NCBI GenBank assembly: GCA_900770835.1
Contig: CAAGLQ010000244.1
Location: 1 to 57,716 of the forward strand
Reading direction: 5' to 3'
DNA: 57,716 bases
Source of the DNA: an uncultured Parabacteroides sp.
Lineage (GTDB): Bacteria > Bacteroidota > Bacteroidia > Bacteroidales > Tannerellaceae
The notes under the pieces are model-generated. The model ran no database searches. It saw only the letters and a program-made list of their open reading frames with translations, and was not told the DNA's origin. A program made the position numbers and the translations under genes. Each line of letters starts with the position of its first letter. Position 1 is the stretch's first letter. Positions 30,772 to 40,314 of this stretch are shown here, in pieces.

Positions 30772-33294
30772 TTATACTTTCTCTATTTTCGTTTCATTCC
30801 CTTTCCGAAAGACCTTCCCCACAGAGAAAATGATGGCAGCGATCAAGAGCAACAAGATCGCAAAGGAGCTGAAGGAAGCGATGTATGAAGCCGTGATATA
30901 ACCTTGCGGCTTAAACTCAAAGACGACCTCATGTGAACCTGCCGGAATGATCATGGAACGAAGAATCCAATCTGCCCGGAAGTGAGAGGCTGGCTGACCA
31001 TCAATCGTGACGTTCCATCCCGGATCATAGTAAATCTCCGAAAAGACAGCCAACTGATCACGCTTCGCCTCCGTCTTGTAAACTAACCGATTGGGACGAT
31101 AGCTCTCTAAATGGATCGTCGCCGTAGAATCCAAGGCCGGCGTGAATCCCTTCAACTGCTCCGCAAATCGTTTGTCCACAACTGCCTTTACTAAGGGATT
31201 CAAGCTATTTAATACCGCAATTTCCGCATCCGCATTCTCCACAATTTCCACCTGATCCACAAACCAAGCATTGCCAAAGGCAAACGGATTGCGCAAAGGT
31301 GGTTGCTCCGGATTGTAAATCACATAGCGGGTATTCAACATATTCAGCGAGGGTGAAGCCGCAAAAGCGCCCATCAAGTCATTGGCGGTCTGTGCCTTTT
31401 GCAACGCCTCGATCACTCCGTTCAACTCGCCTTGCAAGCGATGGTCGATCAACTCTTGGTAACGACGTAACTTGGCTGCATAATAACCACCAATGGAATG
31501 GTGATAATAAGAAACCGTCGTCTCTTGGAAGGGATTGTTCAGATTCAAGACACGGAACGAAGGATCCTTATCCTCGAAGATCACCTTATCCGCCACGCTC
31601 TCTTTATAGACATCTGCCGGTTGTTGACGCACGAAATTCTTCTCATTCAGATAGCGTTTATCCACGGTCCACAGGTCGGCCAACATCAAGACAGCCACAC
31701 CTACCATCACATAGTTCGCCACCATCGGTCGGTTCTTGCTGGTATAATACCAGAAAAGCAGGACCGCCCCAGCCACAATGAAGAACAACGAACGCAACGC
31801 ATCCGCAGAGGCCAACGATTCACGATCCATCAACAAAGCGTTGTAGTACCAATCTGGCAGCTGATATTGCGCATCATAAGCAGAACGGAAATCCAAGAAA
31901 AGGCTTGGCATCAACCAGAGGATCAACGACAAACCGCCCGTAATCACCAATGAGGCAATCAAGCCTCTCTTTAGTTTCGCATCCTCAACACGGCCATCCA
32001 ACACATCACGCAACCCCCAAAAGGCAATGATCGGCAACACCATTCCCGGAATGACCAAAGCCATCTCCACCGTACGGAACTTGTTGTACATGGGCAAGTA
32101 ATGGAACATAAAATCGTTGAAGCTATCAAAATTACGGCCTAATGCCAAAAGGGTCAAAAACAGACCGCCCGCAAAGAGCCACCACTTCATTGGATTGGAA
32201 ATAACAACCATACCCAATACAAACAGGAAGCAAAGTAAGGCACCCATATAAACCGGGCCTGAGGTAAAGCTCTTGTCACCCCAGTAAGTCGGTGCATTAA
32301 CCTCTTTACCTAATTGAGCTCCTTTTGCTTTCAACTCTTTGTACAATTCCGAATCAGCACCTAAAGCACCACCAGAGGCTCCTCCATAAGCATTAGGAAC
32401 CAACAACGTGAGCAACTCACTTTTGCCATAGCTCCATGCAAAGGCATAATCTTTATCCAAACCGGAGGAGATCTTCTCACCGGAAGGGGTTGTAGTGGTC
32501 AATTCCGTAGCGCCGCGAATAGAGTTCTTACCTAAATCCCACTGGGCATACATACCTTGCGCATTGGGCAATACCGCTAACACTACGCAACCAACCATGA
32601 TAGCAGTTGTCAGTCCTAACTCTTTCAGTGCCTTCCCTTTGACACAGCTGATGAGATAACCCAAATAGATAAATACACAAAGCAACATCAAATAATAGGT
32701 AATTTGAATGTGCCCGTTACCGATCGAAAGTGCCACACCCAACAGGAACAAGACCGCACCCCACAGGTATTTCCGCTTAAACAGTAGCGCCATTCCGGCC
32801 AAGGTAATCGGCATGTAAGCAATCACATACGCCTTAGTGATATGACCCGCCTCAATGATAATAATATTGTAAGAGGCTAACGCAAAAGCGATCGAACCTG
32901 CGATAGCCAACCAAGTGCTCATGCCCATTACACACATCAGGATGTAAAAGCAGATCAATCCGGTAAACGCCATACCGGCGTTCATGTAGCCCAAACTTTT
33001 CAAAGGGGTCTCAATCAAGTTGTAGGTGGGAAGACTCGGAGCGGGACTGCCATACCCTCCGGCGTATGGCATACCTCCAAACATCGCATCCGACCAGGCA
33101 CTGAACTCACCCGGTTCTGCCGTTTTGGCGAACTTATCCATCTGGCTGCTACCCATACCAGCCGCCTTTTCCATATCACCCTGACGGATCATCTTGCCGT
33201 CAAGTACCGCTGGAGAAAAATAGACCACCGTCATAGCCAAGAAAATCAAGATGGCAAACAGGTGCTTTCCCCATTTCGCTAAAAGAGTTTTCAT
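30772..33294 (-). CDS. YfhO family membrane protein (GT-C-like)
   Basis: The 840-residue protein has about 12 hydrophobic segments over residues 10-560 with a large periplasmic-type loop, then a soluble region (about 560-800), and a last membrane helix near 805-825 before a basic tail. The YfhO family signatures are the early VYFSPAVLDGKMIRQGDMEKAAGMG region and the late YDPGWNVTIDGQPASHFRADWILRSMIIPAGSHEVVFEFKP. Firmicutes YfhO relatives glycosylate lipoteichoic acid; in Bacteroidota the family is linked to surface glycan genes. It is the last gene of the GT4-GT2-YfhO operon. The start has AGGA 13 bases upstream. Exact reaction unknown. Confidence 0.88.
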   Translation of the reverse strand: MKTLLAKWGKHLFAILIFLAMTVVYFSPAVLDGKMIRQGDMEKAAGMGSSQMDKFAKTAEPGEFSAWSDAMFGGMPYAGGYGSPAPSLPTYNLIETPLKSLGYMNAGMAFTGLICFYILMCVMGMSTWLAIAGSIAFALASYNIIIIEAGHITKAYVIAYMPITLAGMALLFKRKYLWGAVLFLLGVALSIGNGHIQITYYLMLLCVFIYLGYLISCVKGKALKELGLTTAIMVGCVVLAVLPNAQGMYAQWDLGKNSIRGATELTTTTPSGEKISSGLDKDYAFAWSYGKSELLTLLVPNAYGGASGGALGADSELYKELKAKGAQLGKEVNAPTYWGDKSFTSGPVYMGALLCFLFVLGMVVISNPMKWWLFAGGLFLTLLALGRNFDSFNDFMFHYLPMYNKFRTVEMALVIPGMVLPIIAFWGLRDVLDGRVEDAKLKRGLIASLVITGGLSLILWLMPSLFLDFRSAYDAQYQLPDWYYNALLMDRESLASADALRSLFFIVAGAVLLFWYYTSKNRPMVANYVMVGVAVLMLADLWTVDKRYLNEKNFVRQQPADVYKESVADKVIFEDKDPSFRVLNLNNPFQETTVSYYHHSIGGYYAAKLRRYQELIDHRLQGELNGVIEALQKAQTANDLMGAFAASPSLNMLNTRYVIYNPEQPPLRNPFAFGNAWFVDQVEIVENADAEIAVLNSLNPLVKAVVDKRFAEQLKGFTPALDSTATIHLESYRPNRLVYKTEAKRDQLAVFSEIYYDPGWNVTIDGQPASHFRADWILRSMIIPAGSHEVVFEFKPQGYITASYIASFSSFAILLLLIAAIIFSVGKVFRKGNETKIEKV

Positions 33295-33320
33295 ATTTTA
33301 TTTATTCCTAATTTATTTCG

Positions 33321-34085
33321 TTATACTCTGCCTTTTATCCATTTCGCTGTATAGAAACGCACCGCAAACCAAACATGCAACAACAGGGTGGACAAAGTGC
33401 CATAATAACGGCACATTACCGCATAACGCTCTTTCAAAGAGGCCTTCCGATTCGCTGTGCTCAGACCTTCCTCCAAATAATTGGACAGGATCAGATGGGT
33501 ATGCTTGATTCGTTTCGCCTGTTTCAAACAACGGATACACCATTCATAGTCAGCTACCAACCGATAGGTCGTATCATACTCCGGTGCCAAGCTCCGCTTC
33601 ACCACAAAGGATTGATGACAGACCAACATGCCCATCCGGAAACGCTTCCACGTCAGTTTGCGAGGCGCTTTCAACCGGCGCATACCCAAGGCTCTGCCCT
33701 GCGCATCCACAATCTGCGTCTCCCCATACAGCACGTCGGGCAAAGATACGCTCTTTTTCAAAGATGCCACCACGCTTTGCAAGGTATCTGCGGTATAAAG
33801 TGTATCTCCCGCATTCAAGAACCAAACATAGTCTCCGGCAGCGTGCCGCAATCCCTTATTCATCGCATCATACAGCCCTTGATCTGGCTCACTTACCCAA
33901 AAGCTGATACCCGCCGCATATTGCTTGATCAGCTCCACGGTGCGATCTGTCGAAGCTCCATCAATCACGATATATTCCACATTCGTATAAGATTGGCTCA
34001 GCACACTCAAAATGGTGCGCTCCAGCCATTGTTCCGCATTGTAAGTGATGGTGATAATGGAAAATTTCGGTTGTAAATGTGTCAT
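33321..34085 (-). CDS. Glycosyltransferase family 2 protein
   Basis: The 254-residue GT-A enzyme starts with KFSIITITYNAEQWLERTILSVLSQSY, the standard nucleotide-binding opening. YIVIDGASTDRTVELI and the DQGLYDAMNKGL motif follow, with the metal-site region WFLNAGDTLY (a D-x-D-like position read as NAGD). This is the WcaA-type subgroup. It would add a sugar to a growing surface polysaccharide at the cytoplasmic face. It lies between GT4 (7 bases upstream) and yfhO (26 bases downstream) in one operon. Confidence 0.9.
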   Translation of the reverse strand: MTHLQPKFSIITITYNAEQWLERTILSVLSQSYTNVEYIVIDGASTDRTVELIKQYAAGISFWVSEPDQGLYDAMNKGLRHAAGDYVWFLNAGDTLYTADTLQSVVASLKKSVSLPDVLYGETQIVDAQGRALGMRRLKAPRKLTWKRFRMGMLVCHQSFVVKRSLAPEYDTTYRLVADYEWCIRCLKQAKRIKHTHLILSNYLEEGLSTANRKASLKERYAVMCRYYGTLSTLLLHVWFAVRFYTAKWIKGRV

Positions 34086-34092
34086 AAATACT

Positions 34093-35349
34093 CTACCGCT
34101 TCAATAATTGTTCATACAACGTGATATATTGCTGTGCCACGACCGCTTCCGCATAGTGTATCCGCACCTTCTCTACACAAGCCTGACGCAATGCCTCCGG
34201 TTCTGGATGATTGATCACCCATTGAATACCTTTCGCCAAATCTTGTGCGTCCTGGTAATGGGCGACATAACCATTTTGCTCATGATCGATCATTTCAGGA
34301 ATGCCCCCTGTTTGGAACCCCACACAAGGCGTTCCACAAGCCATAGCCTCCATAATGGTATTGGGAAGGTTGTCTTCTAAAGAGGAAATCACAAACAGAT
34401 CCGCACAATTATACACCAACGCCATCTCTTGCGCATCAGACAGATAACCTAACGTATTTACCTTGAAAGGTACACGCTGTTCCAGCTCGTCCGCACTATT
34501 ACCCATCAACAACACTTCCATGCGATCGCCATAAATCGTAGATAACGCCTGACAAGCCTCTATGAAATAGGTTGCCCCCTTCCGAACTTCCGATAATTTG
34601 GCAGCAGCGAATAACACGAAAAGTCTATCTTCTGCCAAATGGAAATGACGACGAGCGACAACTCTCTCCACTGGTTTAAAAATAGACATATCTATTGGAT
34701 TCGGTATGGATGTAAAAGAGGCAGATTGTAGCCATTTCCCCTGCTTCGCCTGCTTAGCAATCCATTGACTACATCCCACAAAAGCAATTTGATGAAAAGC
34801 AATGCTGCCCTTCTGTCGGAAAGTAGAGACAGCTAAATCCCATAATGGGTGTGGCGCAGAAAGCGCACAATGAGAACAAGCCGTTAAATACTTGGTGCAA
34901 TCACCCGGATAATGGCAAATCGCCGTTGCCGGCCACATGTCATGCATCGTCCAAACAATTGTCTTTCCGGTAGCAATCAATTGGCGAAGCCCTTTCAATG
35001 AGAGAAATCCCTGGTTGATCCAATGCAGATGAATGACATCCGCCTCTTTCACCAAAGGATGAGTAGTCAAATTCACACCAGTATTGGCAATCGAGACCCG
35101 AAACAGATCCTTGCGATTCAACTTATTACAAAGGAAGATCACCAATCGTTCCCATACAAAGCGCAAGAAATTCAATCGCCGTTGAAATCCTGAATGATTG
35201 ACAGAGACCACTCGTTTATCATCACTCTGCTTGTCACGCACCAACATGTTGGCCTCTACACCCTGTTTACAAAGTGCATTCATCAAACGATTGGCAGCCA
35301 CTGCCGCTCCTCCCGTCCGTTCCGAAGTATTTAAAATCAGTACTTTCAC
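34093..35349 (-). CDS. Glycosyltransferase family 4 protein
   Basis: The 418-residue GT-B protein begins MKVLILNTSERTGGAAVAANRLMNAL, with a glycine-rich acceptor loop. It has VIHLHWINQGFLSLKGL and WTMHDMWPATAICHYPGDC in the N-domain, the last with several cysteines that are common in the exopolysaccharide branch. The C-domain holds LFVISSLEDNLPNTIMEAMACGTPCVGFQTGGIPEMI, the classical GT4 E-x7-E donor site. It leads the GT4-GT2-YfhO operon and has a full-consensus promoter at 35369-35400. The sugar and acceptor are not known. Confidence 0.92.
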   Translation of the reverse strand: MKVLILNTSERTGGAAVAANRLMNALCKQGVEANMLVRDKQSDDKRVVSVNHSGFQRRLNFLRFVWERLVIFLCNKLNRKDLFRVSIANTGVNLTTHPLVKEADVIHLHWINQGFLSLKGLRQLIATGKTIVWTMHDMWPATAICHYPGDCTKYLTACSHCALSAPHPLWDLAVSTFRQKGSIAFHQIAFVGCSQWIAKQAKQGKWLQSASFTSIPNPIDMSIFKPVERVVARRHFHLAEDRLFVLFAAAKLSEVRKGATYFIEACQALSTIYGDRMEVLLMGNSADELEQRVPFKVNTLGYLSDAQEMALVYNCADLFVISSLEDNLPNTIMEAMACGTPCVGFQTGGIPEMIDHEQNGYVAHYQDAQDLAKGIQWVINHPEPEALRQACVEKVRIHYAEAVVAQQYITLYEQLLKR

Positions 35350-35368
35350 TTACAAAAATCAGATGCTA

Positions 35369-35400
35369 CAAAACTACATCATTTCTCTGAATCAGCCAAA
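35369..35400 (-). promoter_or_regulatory. Promoter of the GT4-GT2-YfhO operon, TTTG-N20-TAGTTTTG
   Basis: On the minus strand TTTG (35397-35400), 20 bases, then TAGTTTTG (35369-35376), a full Bacteroidota consensus. The start codon is 19 bases downstream of the -7 box. Confidence 0.8.
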
Positions 35401-35446
35401 GAGTAAATATTGTATAGAGACAAATTGTCCGTTTATTTAGATGTCA

Positions 35447-36895
35447 TTATTGCATGAATAAACCGTTTAGAAGTTTTTCGATGGCTCGATTCATCTCTTT
35501 CCCGTCACATCCATAATGGTTGACAAAAAGGGCGATGGCGTATGTTCTGCCTGCCTGCGTCACATAACCCGCATAACCTTTCACCCGAGTCATACTGCCA
35601 CTTTTTAATTTAGCGGAGATATTTCCTTTCCAGAAATTGCGTACAGAACCTTCGATACCTACCCTGGGCAATGAGTTGTTGAAGACTGTGGAATAAGAAG
35701 ATTGCTTTCGCATATAACATAGAAAATCAGTCGTGAAGGCTGTTGATAACTTGTTGATAGCTGCTAATCCGCTACCATCTACCTGGTAGAGCGTAGCTAC
35801 GTCTAAGCCCTGCTGTTCCCAATACTCTCGCAATACTTTCACGCCTCGACCGAACGAGGAGATGACTTCACCTTTCTTAGGTTGGTAACGCAAACCAATG
35901 GTTTTCAAAAGTGCGTCTGCAAATAGGTTGTGACTGACAAAATTGGTAATACGAACGAGTTTGCTTAACGGTGGAGAGTAGGTGGTGATTAATGGCTTGC
36001 GGGATTTCGTAGGCCATTCTCCAGCTTCTTGTAGCAAACGATAACAGGAGGGAGTACCTTTCACCTTAATACCCACTTTGCGCAATTGTTTGGTAAGGTA
36101 ATCCGCTAAAAAGGTAGGCGGATCGGGAATGTCACCTTGCAGTTGGAGGTAGGCTTTTCCAGCGGGTACGACACCATACAGGTAACGTTCGTTGGAGAAG
36201 GGAGCTCCCATGATGTAGCAACTATCGGTGGCTACCTTTTGAGCGATCATGTAATTGTGGAAACGCAAATCTATCCAAGGCTCTATCCCTTTTACCTGCG
36301 GACGGCTTCCTGCCTCGCCGGTTTGCAAACCCAACTTAAAGCGATTGTCGAACACATTGAGACCATAACTGCCGGCTCCATAATCGGTACCCATATCTTC
36401 TACCACCCATTTTAAGGAGGTTCCCTCTGTGTCGAACAACTGTTCGTCTGCGATTACAGCTCCTTCGATAGTTTGAATCCCTGCATTGCGGATTGCGGCA
36501 ATCCATTCACCTGCGAAATCTACCTCCTCTTCGAGAAAGGAGGATCCTAAACTGGGGTCTCCACTACCTTTAATATATAGATTGCCATTAAGGTGTCCTT
36601 GCTCAATGGTCCCATCATATTCAATGGTTGTGGGAAAACGATAATCTTCCCCTAACAGTTCCAAGGCAGTAGCCGTAGTCAGTGATTTCATGACGGAGGC
36701 GGGAGTCATTTGCTGCAGCGTGTCGTAGGCAAACAGGGTTCGGCCACTTTCCACCTCTTTCACCATCAATGAGAAGGAGGCCCCTTCCATGTAAGGCTGT
36801 CGCAAAAGCTGGCGAATCGGTTGAGGTACTTGCGCCTCCAAATGGGTTGCCCAAACGAGCAATCCCAACAAGCTACAGATTAATTTATGAATCAT
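35447..36895 (-). CDS. dacB: D-alanyl-D-alanine carboxypeptidase/endopeptidase, PBP4 (S13) family
   Basis: The 482-residue precursor has a signal peptide (about residues 1-21). The S13 serine-hydrolase motifs follow: SVMK (Ser67-Lys70) in the acylation site, the SxN-type loop as DGSGLAAINKLS, and the KTG-type motif as KSGSMTRVKGYAG. The large inserted domain after the first motif (GEDYRFPTTIEYDGTIEQGHLNGNLYIKGSGDPSL) is typical of PBP4. It trims or cleaves peptidoglycan peptides in the periplasm. It is divergent from the AI-2E gene, with nearly overlapping promoters. Confidence 0.92.
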   Translation of the reverse strand: MIHKLICSLLGLLVWATHLEAQVPQPIRQLLRQPYMEGASFSLMVKEVESGRTLFAYDTLQQMTPASVMKSLTTATALELLGEDYRFPTTIEYDGTIEQGHLNGNLYIKGSGDPSLGSSFLEEEVDFAGEWIAAIRNAGIQTIEGAVIADEQLFDTEGTSLKWVVEDMGTDYGAGSYGLNVFDNRFKLGLQTGEAGSRPQVKGIEPWIDLRFHNYMIAQKVATDSCYIMGAPFSNERYLYGVVPAGKAYLQLQGDIPDPPTFLADYLTKQLRKVGIKVKGTPSCYRLLQEAGEWPTKSRKPLITTYSPPLSKLVRITNFVSHNLFADALLKTIGLRYQPKKGEVISSFGRGVKVLREYWEQQGLDVATLYQVDGSGLAAINKLSTAFTTDFLCYMRKQSSYSTVFNNSLPRVGIEGSVRNFWKGNISAKLKSGSMTRVKGYAGYVTQAGRTYAIALFVNHYGCDGKEMNRAIEKLLNGLFMQ

Positions 36896-36923
36896 TCTAC
36901 GGTCACTTTAAGAAAACTTATAC

Positions 36924-36931
36924 TACCTTTG
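36924..36931 (+). promoter_or_regulatory. -7 box (TACCTTTG) of the AI-2E permease gene
   Basis: A TAnnTTTG match 25 bases before the start codon. It is separated by 7 bases from the opposite-strand box at 36939-36946. Confidence 0.55.
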
Positions 36932-36938
36932 TCTGGAG

Positions 36939-36946
36939 CAAAGGTA
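36939..36946 (-). promoter_or_regulatory. -7 box (TACCTTTG) of the PBP4 gene
   Basis: Reads TACCTTTGC on the minus strand, 43 bases before the dacB start. It mirrors the box at 36924-36931, so both promoters cannot be occupied at once. Confidence 0.55.
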
Positions 36947-36956
36947 ATGAAAATCT

Positions 36957-38120
36957 ATGGATACACTCTTTAATAAACCATTCACATTCGATCGGGTGAT
37001 GCGTATTGTCTTTGGCATCGCTTTGATAAGCGGCTTGGTCTATTTGGTCACATTGTTGCGCAATGCGCTTTTGCCCTTCTTGATCGCTTGGTTATTGGCT
37101 TATATGATGCAGCCTTTTGTCAAGTTCTTTCAGTGCAAATTGGGATTGCGAAGCCGTATCCTTTCAATCATGGCTTTGTTGGTCAGCATGGTATTGGTCA
37201 TTACGCTCTTGGTGGTAATGGTGGTGCCTTCCATTGCTGCGGAAGCTGATAAGACGATTGAATTGTTGCGTACGCATGACCCAGGTGAGGGGCATATTCC
37301 CTTTATCCCGCAAGCTTGGCTGGATTATCTGGAAGCGAATGTGGATTTTACGCAGTTAATGGATTATTTGAATAAGGATAATCTGTTGAAAGCGATTAAA
37401 CAGATCGCTCCACAGGTATGGTCGTTCCTCAGCAACACTTTCTCTGTTTTGCTGAGTATTACGATTGTCTTCATGATCATGCTCTATTTCATCTTTATCC
37501 TGTTGGATTACGAGAAAATTGCCAATGGATGGCCGCAATTAATTCCCAGCAAATACCGTCCGTTTGTAGAAGGATTGGTGGAAGATGTGGAATATAATAT
37601 GAATCGATATTTTCGCGGACAGGCGTTGATCGCGTTTTGTGTGGGTGTTTTGTTGGCTATTGGCTTCAAGATTATTGACTTCCCGTTGGCAGTCACCTTG
37701 GGGTTGTTTATCGGTGTGCTTAACATGATTCCATATATGCAAACCATTGGCATTATCCCGATGCTTATCTTGGCGTTGTTACGTTCGGCGGAGACGGGAG
37801 AGAATTTCTGGATTATATTTGGGTTGGCGCTTTTGGTATTGGGTATCGTGCAAATGATCCAAGATCTCCTCTTGACTCCACGTATCATGGGAAAGGCGAT
37901 GGGCTTGAATCCGGCGATTATCTTGCTCTCCCTCTCGATATGGGGTACCTTGTTGGGATTCATCGGATTGATTGTTGCCTTGCCATTGACAACGCTTTGC
38001 CTTTCCTATTACAAACGATTTATTCTGCAGGATGGCAAAGGAATGGAGATGAGTGAGATGGAGAAGACTAAGCAACCTCCTTTAGCGATAGAAAGCAAGG
38101 ATAGTAAAGAAAAAAAGTGA
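36957..38120 (+). CDS. AI-2E family transporter
   Basis: The 387-residue membrane protein has about eight hydrophobic segments. The family pattern is ALLPFLIAWLLAYMMQPFVKFFQ early, a central extended helical region (residues about 95-160), FRGQALIAFCVGVLLAIGF, and MGKAMGLNPAIILLSLSIWGTLLGFIGLIVALPLTT late. The tail is charged and cytoplasmic. Characterised members export autoinducer-2 or act as Na+/H+ antiporters, so the name does not fix the cargo. It is preceded by a divergent promoter pair and followed by tRNA-Lys. Confidence 0.9.
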   Translation: MDTLFNKPFTFDRVMRIVFGIALISGLVYLVTLLRNALLPFLIAWLLAYMMQPFVKFFQCKLGLRSRILSIMALLVSMVLVITLLVVMVVPSIAAEADKTIELLRTHDPGEGHIPFIPQAWLDYLEANVDFTQLMDYLNKDNLLKAIKQIAPQVWSFLSNTFSVLLSITIVFMIMLYFIFILLDYEKIANGWPQLIPSKYRPFVEGLVEDVEYNMNRYFRGQALIAFCVGVLLAIGFKIIDFPLAVTLGLFIGVLNMIPYMQTIGIIPMLILALLRSAETGENFWIIFGLALLVLGIVQMIQDLLLTPRIMGKAMGLNPAIILLSLSIWGTLLGFIGLIVALPLTTLCLSYYKRFILQDGKGMEMSEMEKTKQPPLAIESKDSKEKK

Positions 38121-38128
38121 GAATATTG

Positions 38129-38160
38129 CTTGCGAATTTAAAAATAAGCACTACCTTTGC
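38129..38160 (+). promoter_or_regulatory. tRNA-Lys promoter, CTTG-N19-TACCTTTGC
   Basis: CTTG at 38129-38132, 19 bases, then TACCTTTG at 38152-38159. It lies about 31 bases before the mature tRNA 5' end. Confidence 0.7.
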
Positions 38161-38190
38161 ACCCGCTTACGAGAAGTAACGCATGTGGAT

Positions 38191-38263
38191 GATTCGCTAG
38201 CTCAGTTGGTAGAGCACAACACTTTTAATGTTGGGGTCTTGGGTTCGAGCCCCAAGCGAATCA
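38191..38263 (+). tRNA. tRNA-Lys (anticodon TTT)
   Basis: All arms fold. The acceptor stem is GATTCGC with GCGAATC, the D stem GCTC/GAGC, and the anticodon stem CAACA/TGTTG with loop CTTTTAA, which places TTT at 38224-38226. The T stem is TTGGG/CCCAA with loop TTCGAGC, and the discriminator base is A. CCA is not encoded. A terminator hairpin follows at 38271. Confidence 0.97.
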
Positions 38264-38270
38264 CTCGAAG

Positions 38271-38303
38271 AGAGAGTTGCAAGAGATGTAGCTCTCTTTT
38301 TTT
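38271..38303 (+). terminator. Terminator after tRNA-Lys
   Basis: AGAGAG pairs with CTCTCT (four more pairs with two G-U inside), then seven T. Confidence 0.75.
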
Positions 38304-38565
38304 GTCCCGATTAAGCCGCTTTTGCTATCTGTAGTTTGCAAAACAGGAGCCCTCTCTGTTAATAGCTTGGAAAAGCGTAAATCTGACTGAAAAATTTCCT
38401 TAATACGCCTTATCCGTTTGAAAAAAATGCTACTTTTGTACCGCGGAAAAAAGGTGTTGTTTAGGCAAGCTCTAAAGAGAGCAAATGAAAGCATCCGATT
38501 TCGAGCATAAGATGTACAGAGAGAAATAAATAATATATAAGTCAATCATTTAAATTAATTGCAAA
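38304..38565 (+). promoter_or_regulatory. pckA leader region with -7 box at 38431-38438
   Basis: The gap between the tRNA and pckA is 302 bases and holds no convincing gene. A TACTTTTG box at 38431-38438 would give a leader of about 120 bases containing a short GCTCT/AGAGC hairpin near 38469-38482 and an AT-rich stretch before the ATG. No known riboswitch fold was recognised. Confidence 0.5.
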
Positions 38566-40167
38566 ATGGCAAATTTGGATTTAAGCAAGTATGGCATTAC
38601 CGGTGCTACAGTGATCGCTCACAACCCTTCTTACGAGGTTTTGTTCGCTGAGGAGACAAAGGCGGGTTTGGAAGGTTTTGAGGTTGGTCAAGAAACTGAG
38701 CTGGGTGCTGTCAACGTGATGACCGGTATCTACACAGGTCGTTCACCGAAGGATAAGTACATCGTCATGGACGAGAACTCAAAGAACACAGTATGGTGGA
38801 CTTCTGACGAATATAAGAATGACAACAAGCCGATGTCTGAGGAGGTTTGGGCTTCTGTTAAAGAGATCGCTGTTAAGGAGCTTTGCAACAAGAATTTGTA
38901 TGTAGTGGATGGTTTCTGCGGTGCTAATAAGGACACTCGCATGGCTGTTCGTTTCATCGTTGAGGTTGCTTGGCAGGCTCACTTCGTAACGAATATGTTC
39001 ATCCGCCCGACAGCTGAGGAGTTGGCAGCATTCGAGCCTGACTTCGTTGTTTACAACGCTTCTAAGGCTGTTGTTGCTAACTATAAGGAGTTAGGTTTGA
39101 ACTCTGAGACTTGTGTGGCATTCAACACAACTTCTCGCGAGCAGGTTATCATCAATACTTGGTATGGTGGTGAGATGAAGAAGGGTATGTTCTCTATGAT
39201 GAACTACTACTTGCCGTTGAAGGGCATCGCTTCAATGCACTGCTCTGCTAACTGCGATATGAATGGTGAGAATACTGCTATCTTCTTCGGTCTGTCTGGT
39301 ACAGGTAAGACTACTTTGTCAACAGATCCGAAGCGTCGCTTGATCGGTGATGATGAGCACGGATGGGATGACAATGGCGTATTCAACTTCGAGGGTGGTT
39401 GCTATGCGAAGGTTATCGGTTTGTCTAAGGAGCATGAGCCGGACATCTACAATGCAATCAAGCGTAACGCATTGTTGGAGAACGTAACAGTTGCAGCTGA
39501 TGGTAAGATTGATTTCAACGATAAGAGCGTAACAGAGAATACGCGTGTATCTTATCCGATCGACCACATCAACAACATCCAGCCGGGTTCTTCTGCACCT
39601 GCGGCCAAGAATGTGATCTTCTTGTCTGCTGACGCATTCGGCGTATTACCTCCGGTATCTATCTTGACTCCTGAGCAGACTCAGTACTACTTCCTCTCTG
39701 GCTTCACGGCTAAGTTGGCAGGTACAGAGCGTGGTATCACGGAGCCGACTCCGACATTCTCTGCTTGCTTCGGTCAGGCATTCTTGGAGTTGCACCCGAC
39801 GAAGTACGCTGAGGAGTTGGTTAAGAAGATGCAGAAGAGCGGCGCTAAGGCTTACTTGGTGAACACTGGTTGGAATGGTACTGGCAAGCGTATCTCTATT
39901 CCTGATACTCGTGGTATCATCGACGCTATCCTTGACGGTTCTATCTTGAAGGCTGAGACGAAGAAGATCCCGATGTTCGACTTTGAGGTTCCGACTTCAT
40001 TGCCTAACGTTAATCCGGCTATCCTTGATCCGCGCGACACTTATGCTGATGCAAGTGTTTGGGAGGAGAAGGCAAAGGATTTGGCAGGTCGCTTCATCAA
40101 GAACTTCGCTAAGTACACAGGCAACGAGGCTGGTAAGGCTTTGGTTGCAGCTGGTCCGAAATTGTAA
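38566..40167 (+). CDS. pckA: Phosphoenolpyruvate carboxykinase (ATP)
   Basis: The 533-residue enzyme has the ATP-type PEPCK motifs: YTGRSPKDKYIV (residues 56-67), the P-loop GLSGTGKT (242-249), the second kinase motif GDDEHGWDD (261-269), and the adenine-site motif NTGWNGTGKRI. In Bacteroidales this enzyme often runs from PEP plus CO2 to oxaloacetate with ATP gain, feeding malate, fumarate and succinate. Fumarase is in the same window. Codon use is very biased (GCT, AAG, GGT), as expected for an abundant central enzyme. It is monocistronic, with a leader and a strong terminator. Confidence 0.97.
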   Translation: MANLDLSKYGITGATVIAHNPSYEVLFAEETKAGLEGFEVGQETELGAVNVMTGIYTGRSPKDKYIVMDENSKNTVWWTSDEYKNDNKPMSEEVWASVKEIAVKELCNKNLYVVDGFCGANKDTRMAVRFIVEVAWQAHFVTNMFIRPTAEELAAFEPDFVVYNASKAVVANYKELGLNSETCVAFNTTSREQVIINTWYGGEMKKGMFSMMNYYLPLKGIASMHCSANCDMNGENTAIFFGLSGTGKTTLSTDPKRRLIGDDEHGWDDNGVFNFEGGCYAKVIGLSKEHEPDIYNAIKRNALLENVTVAADGKIDFNDKSVTENTRVSYPIDHINNIQPGSSAPAAKNVIFLSADAFGVLPPVSILTPEQTQYYFLSGFTAKLAGTERGITEPTPTFSACFGQAFLELHPTKYAEELVKKMQKSGAKAYLVNTGWNGTGKRISIPDTRGIIDAILDGSILKAETKKIPMFDFEVPTSLPNVNPAILDPRDTYADASVWEEKAKDLAGRFIKNFAKYTGNEAGKALVAAGPKL

Positions 40168-40195
40168 TCAACGATTGCGAGATCATACGAAAAGG

Positions 40196-40225
40196 GCGTC
40201 AGATGAACCATCTGACGCTTTTTTT
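40196..40225 (+). terminator. Rho-independent terminator after pckA
   Basis: A perfect 10-bp stem, GCGTCAGATG with CATCTGACGC, loop AAC, then seven T. Confidence 0.93.
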
Positions 40226-40314
40226 GTGCTCTTACTCTTAATATTTAGATTAAATATTAAATATGTCAAAAAATATGCCTACCTTTAGCCCGAATCTGTG
40301 AGATGGAGTAGATT

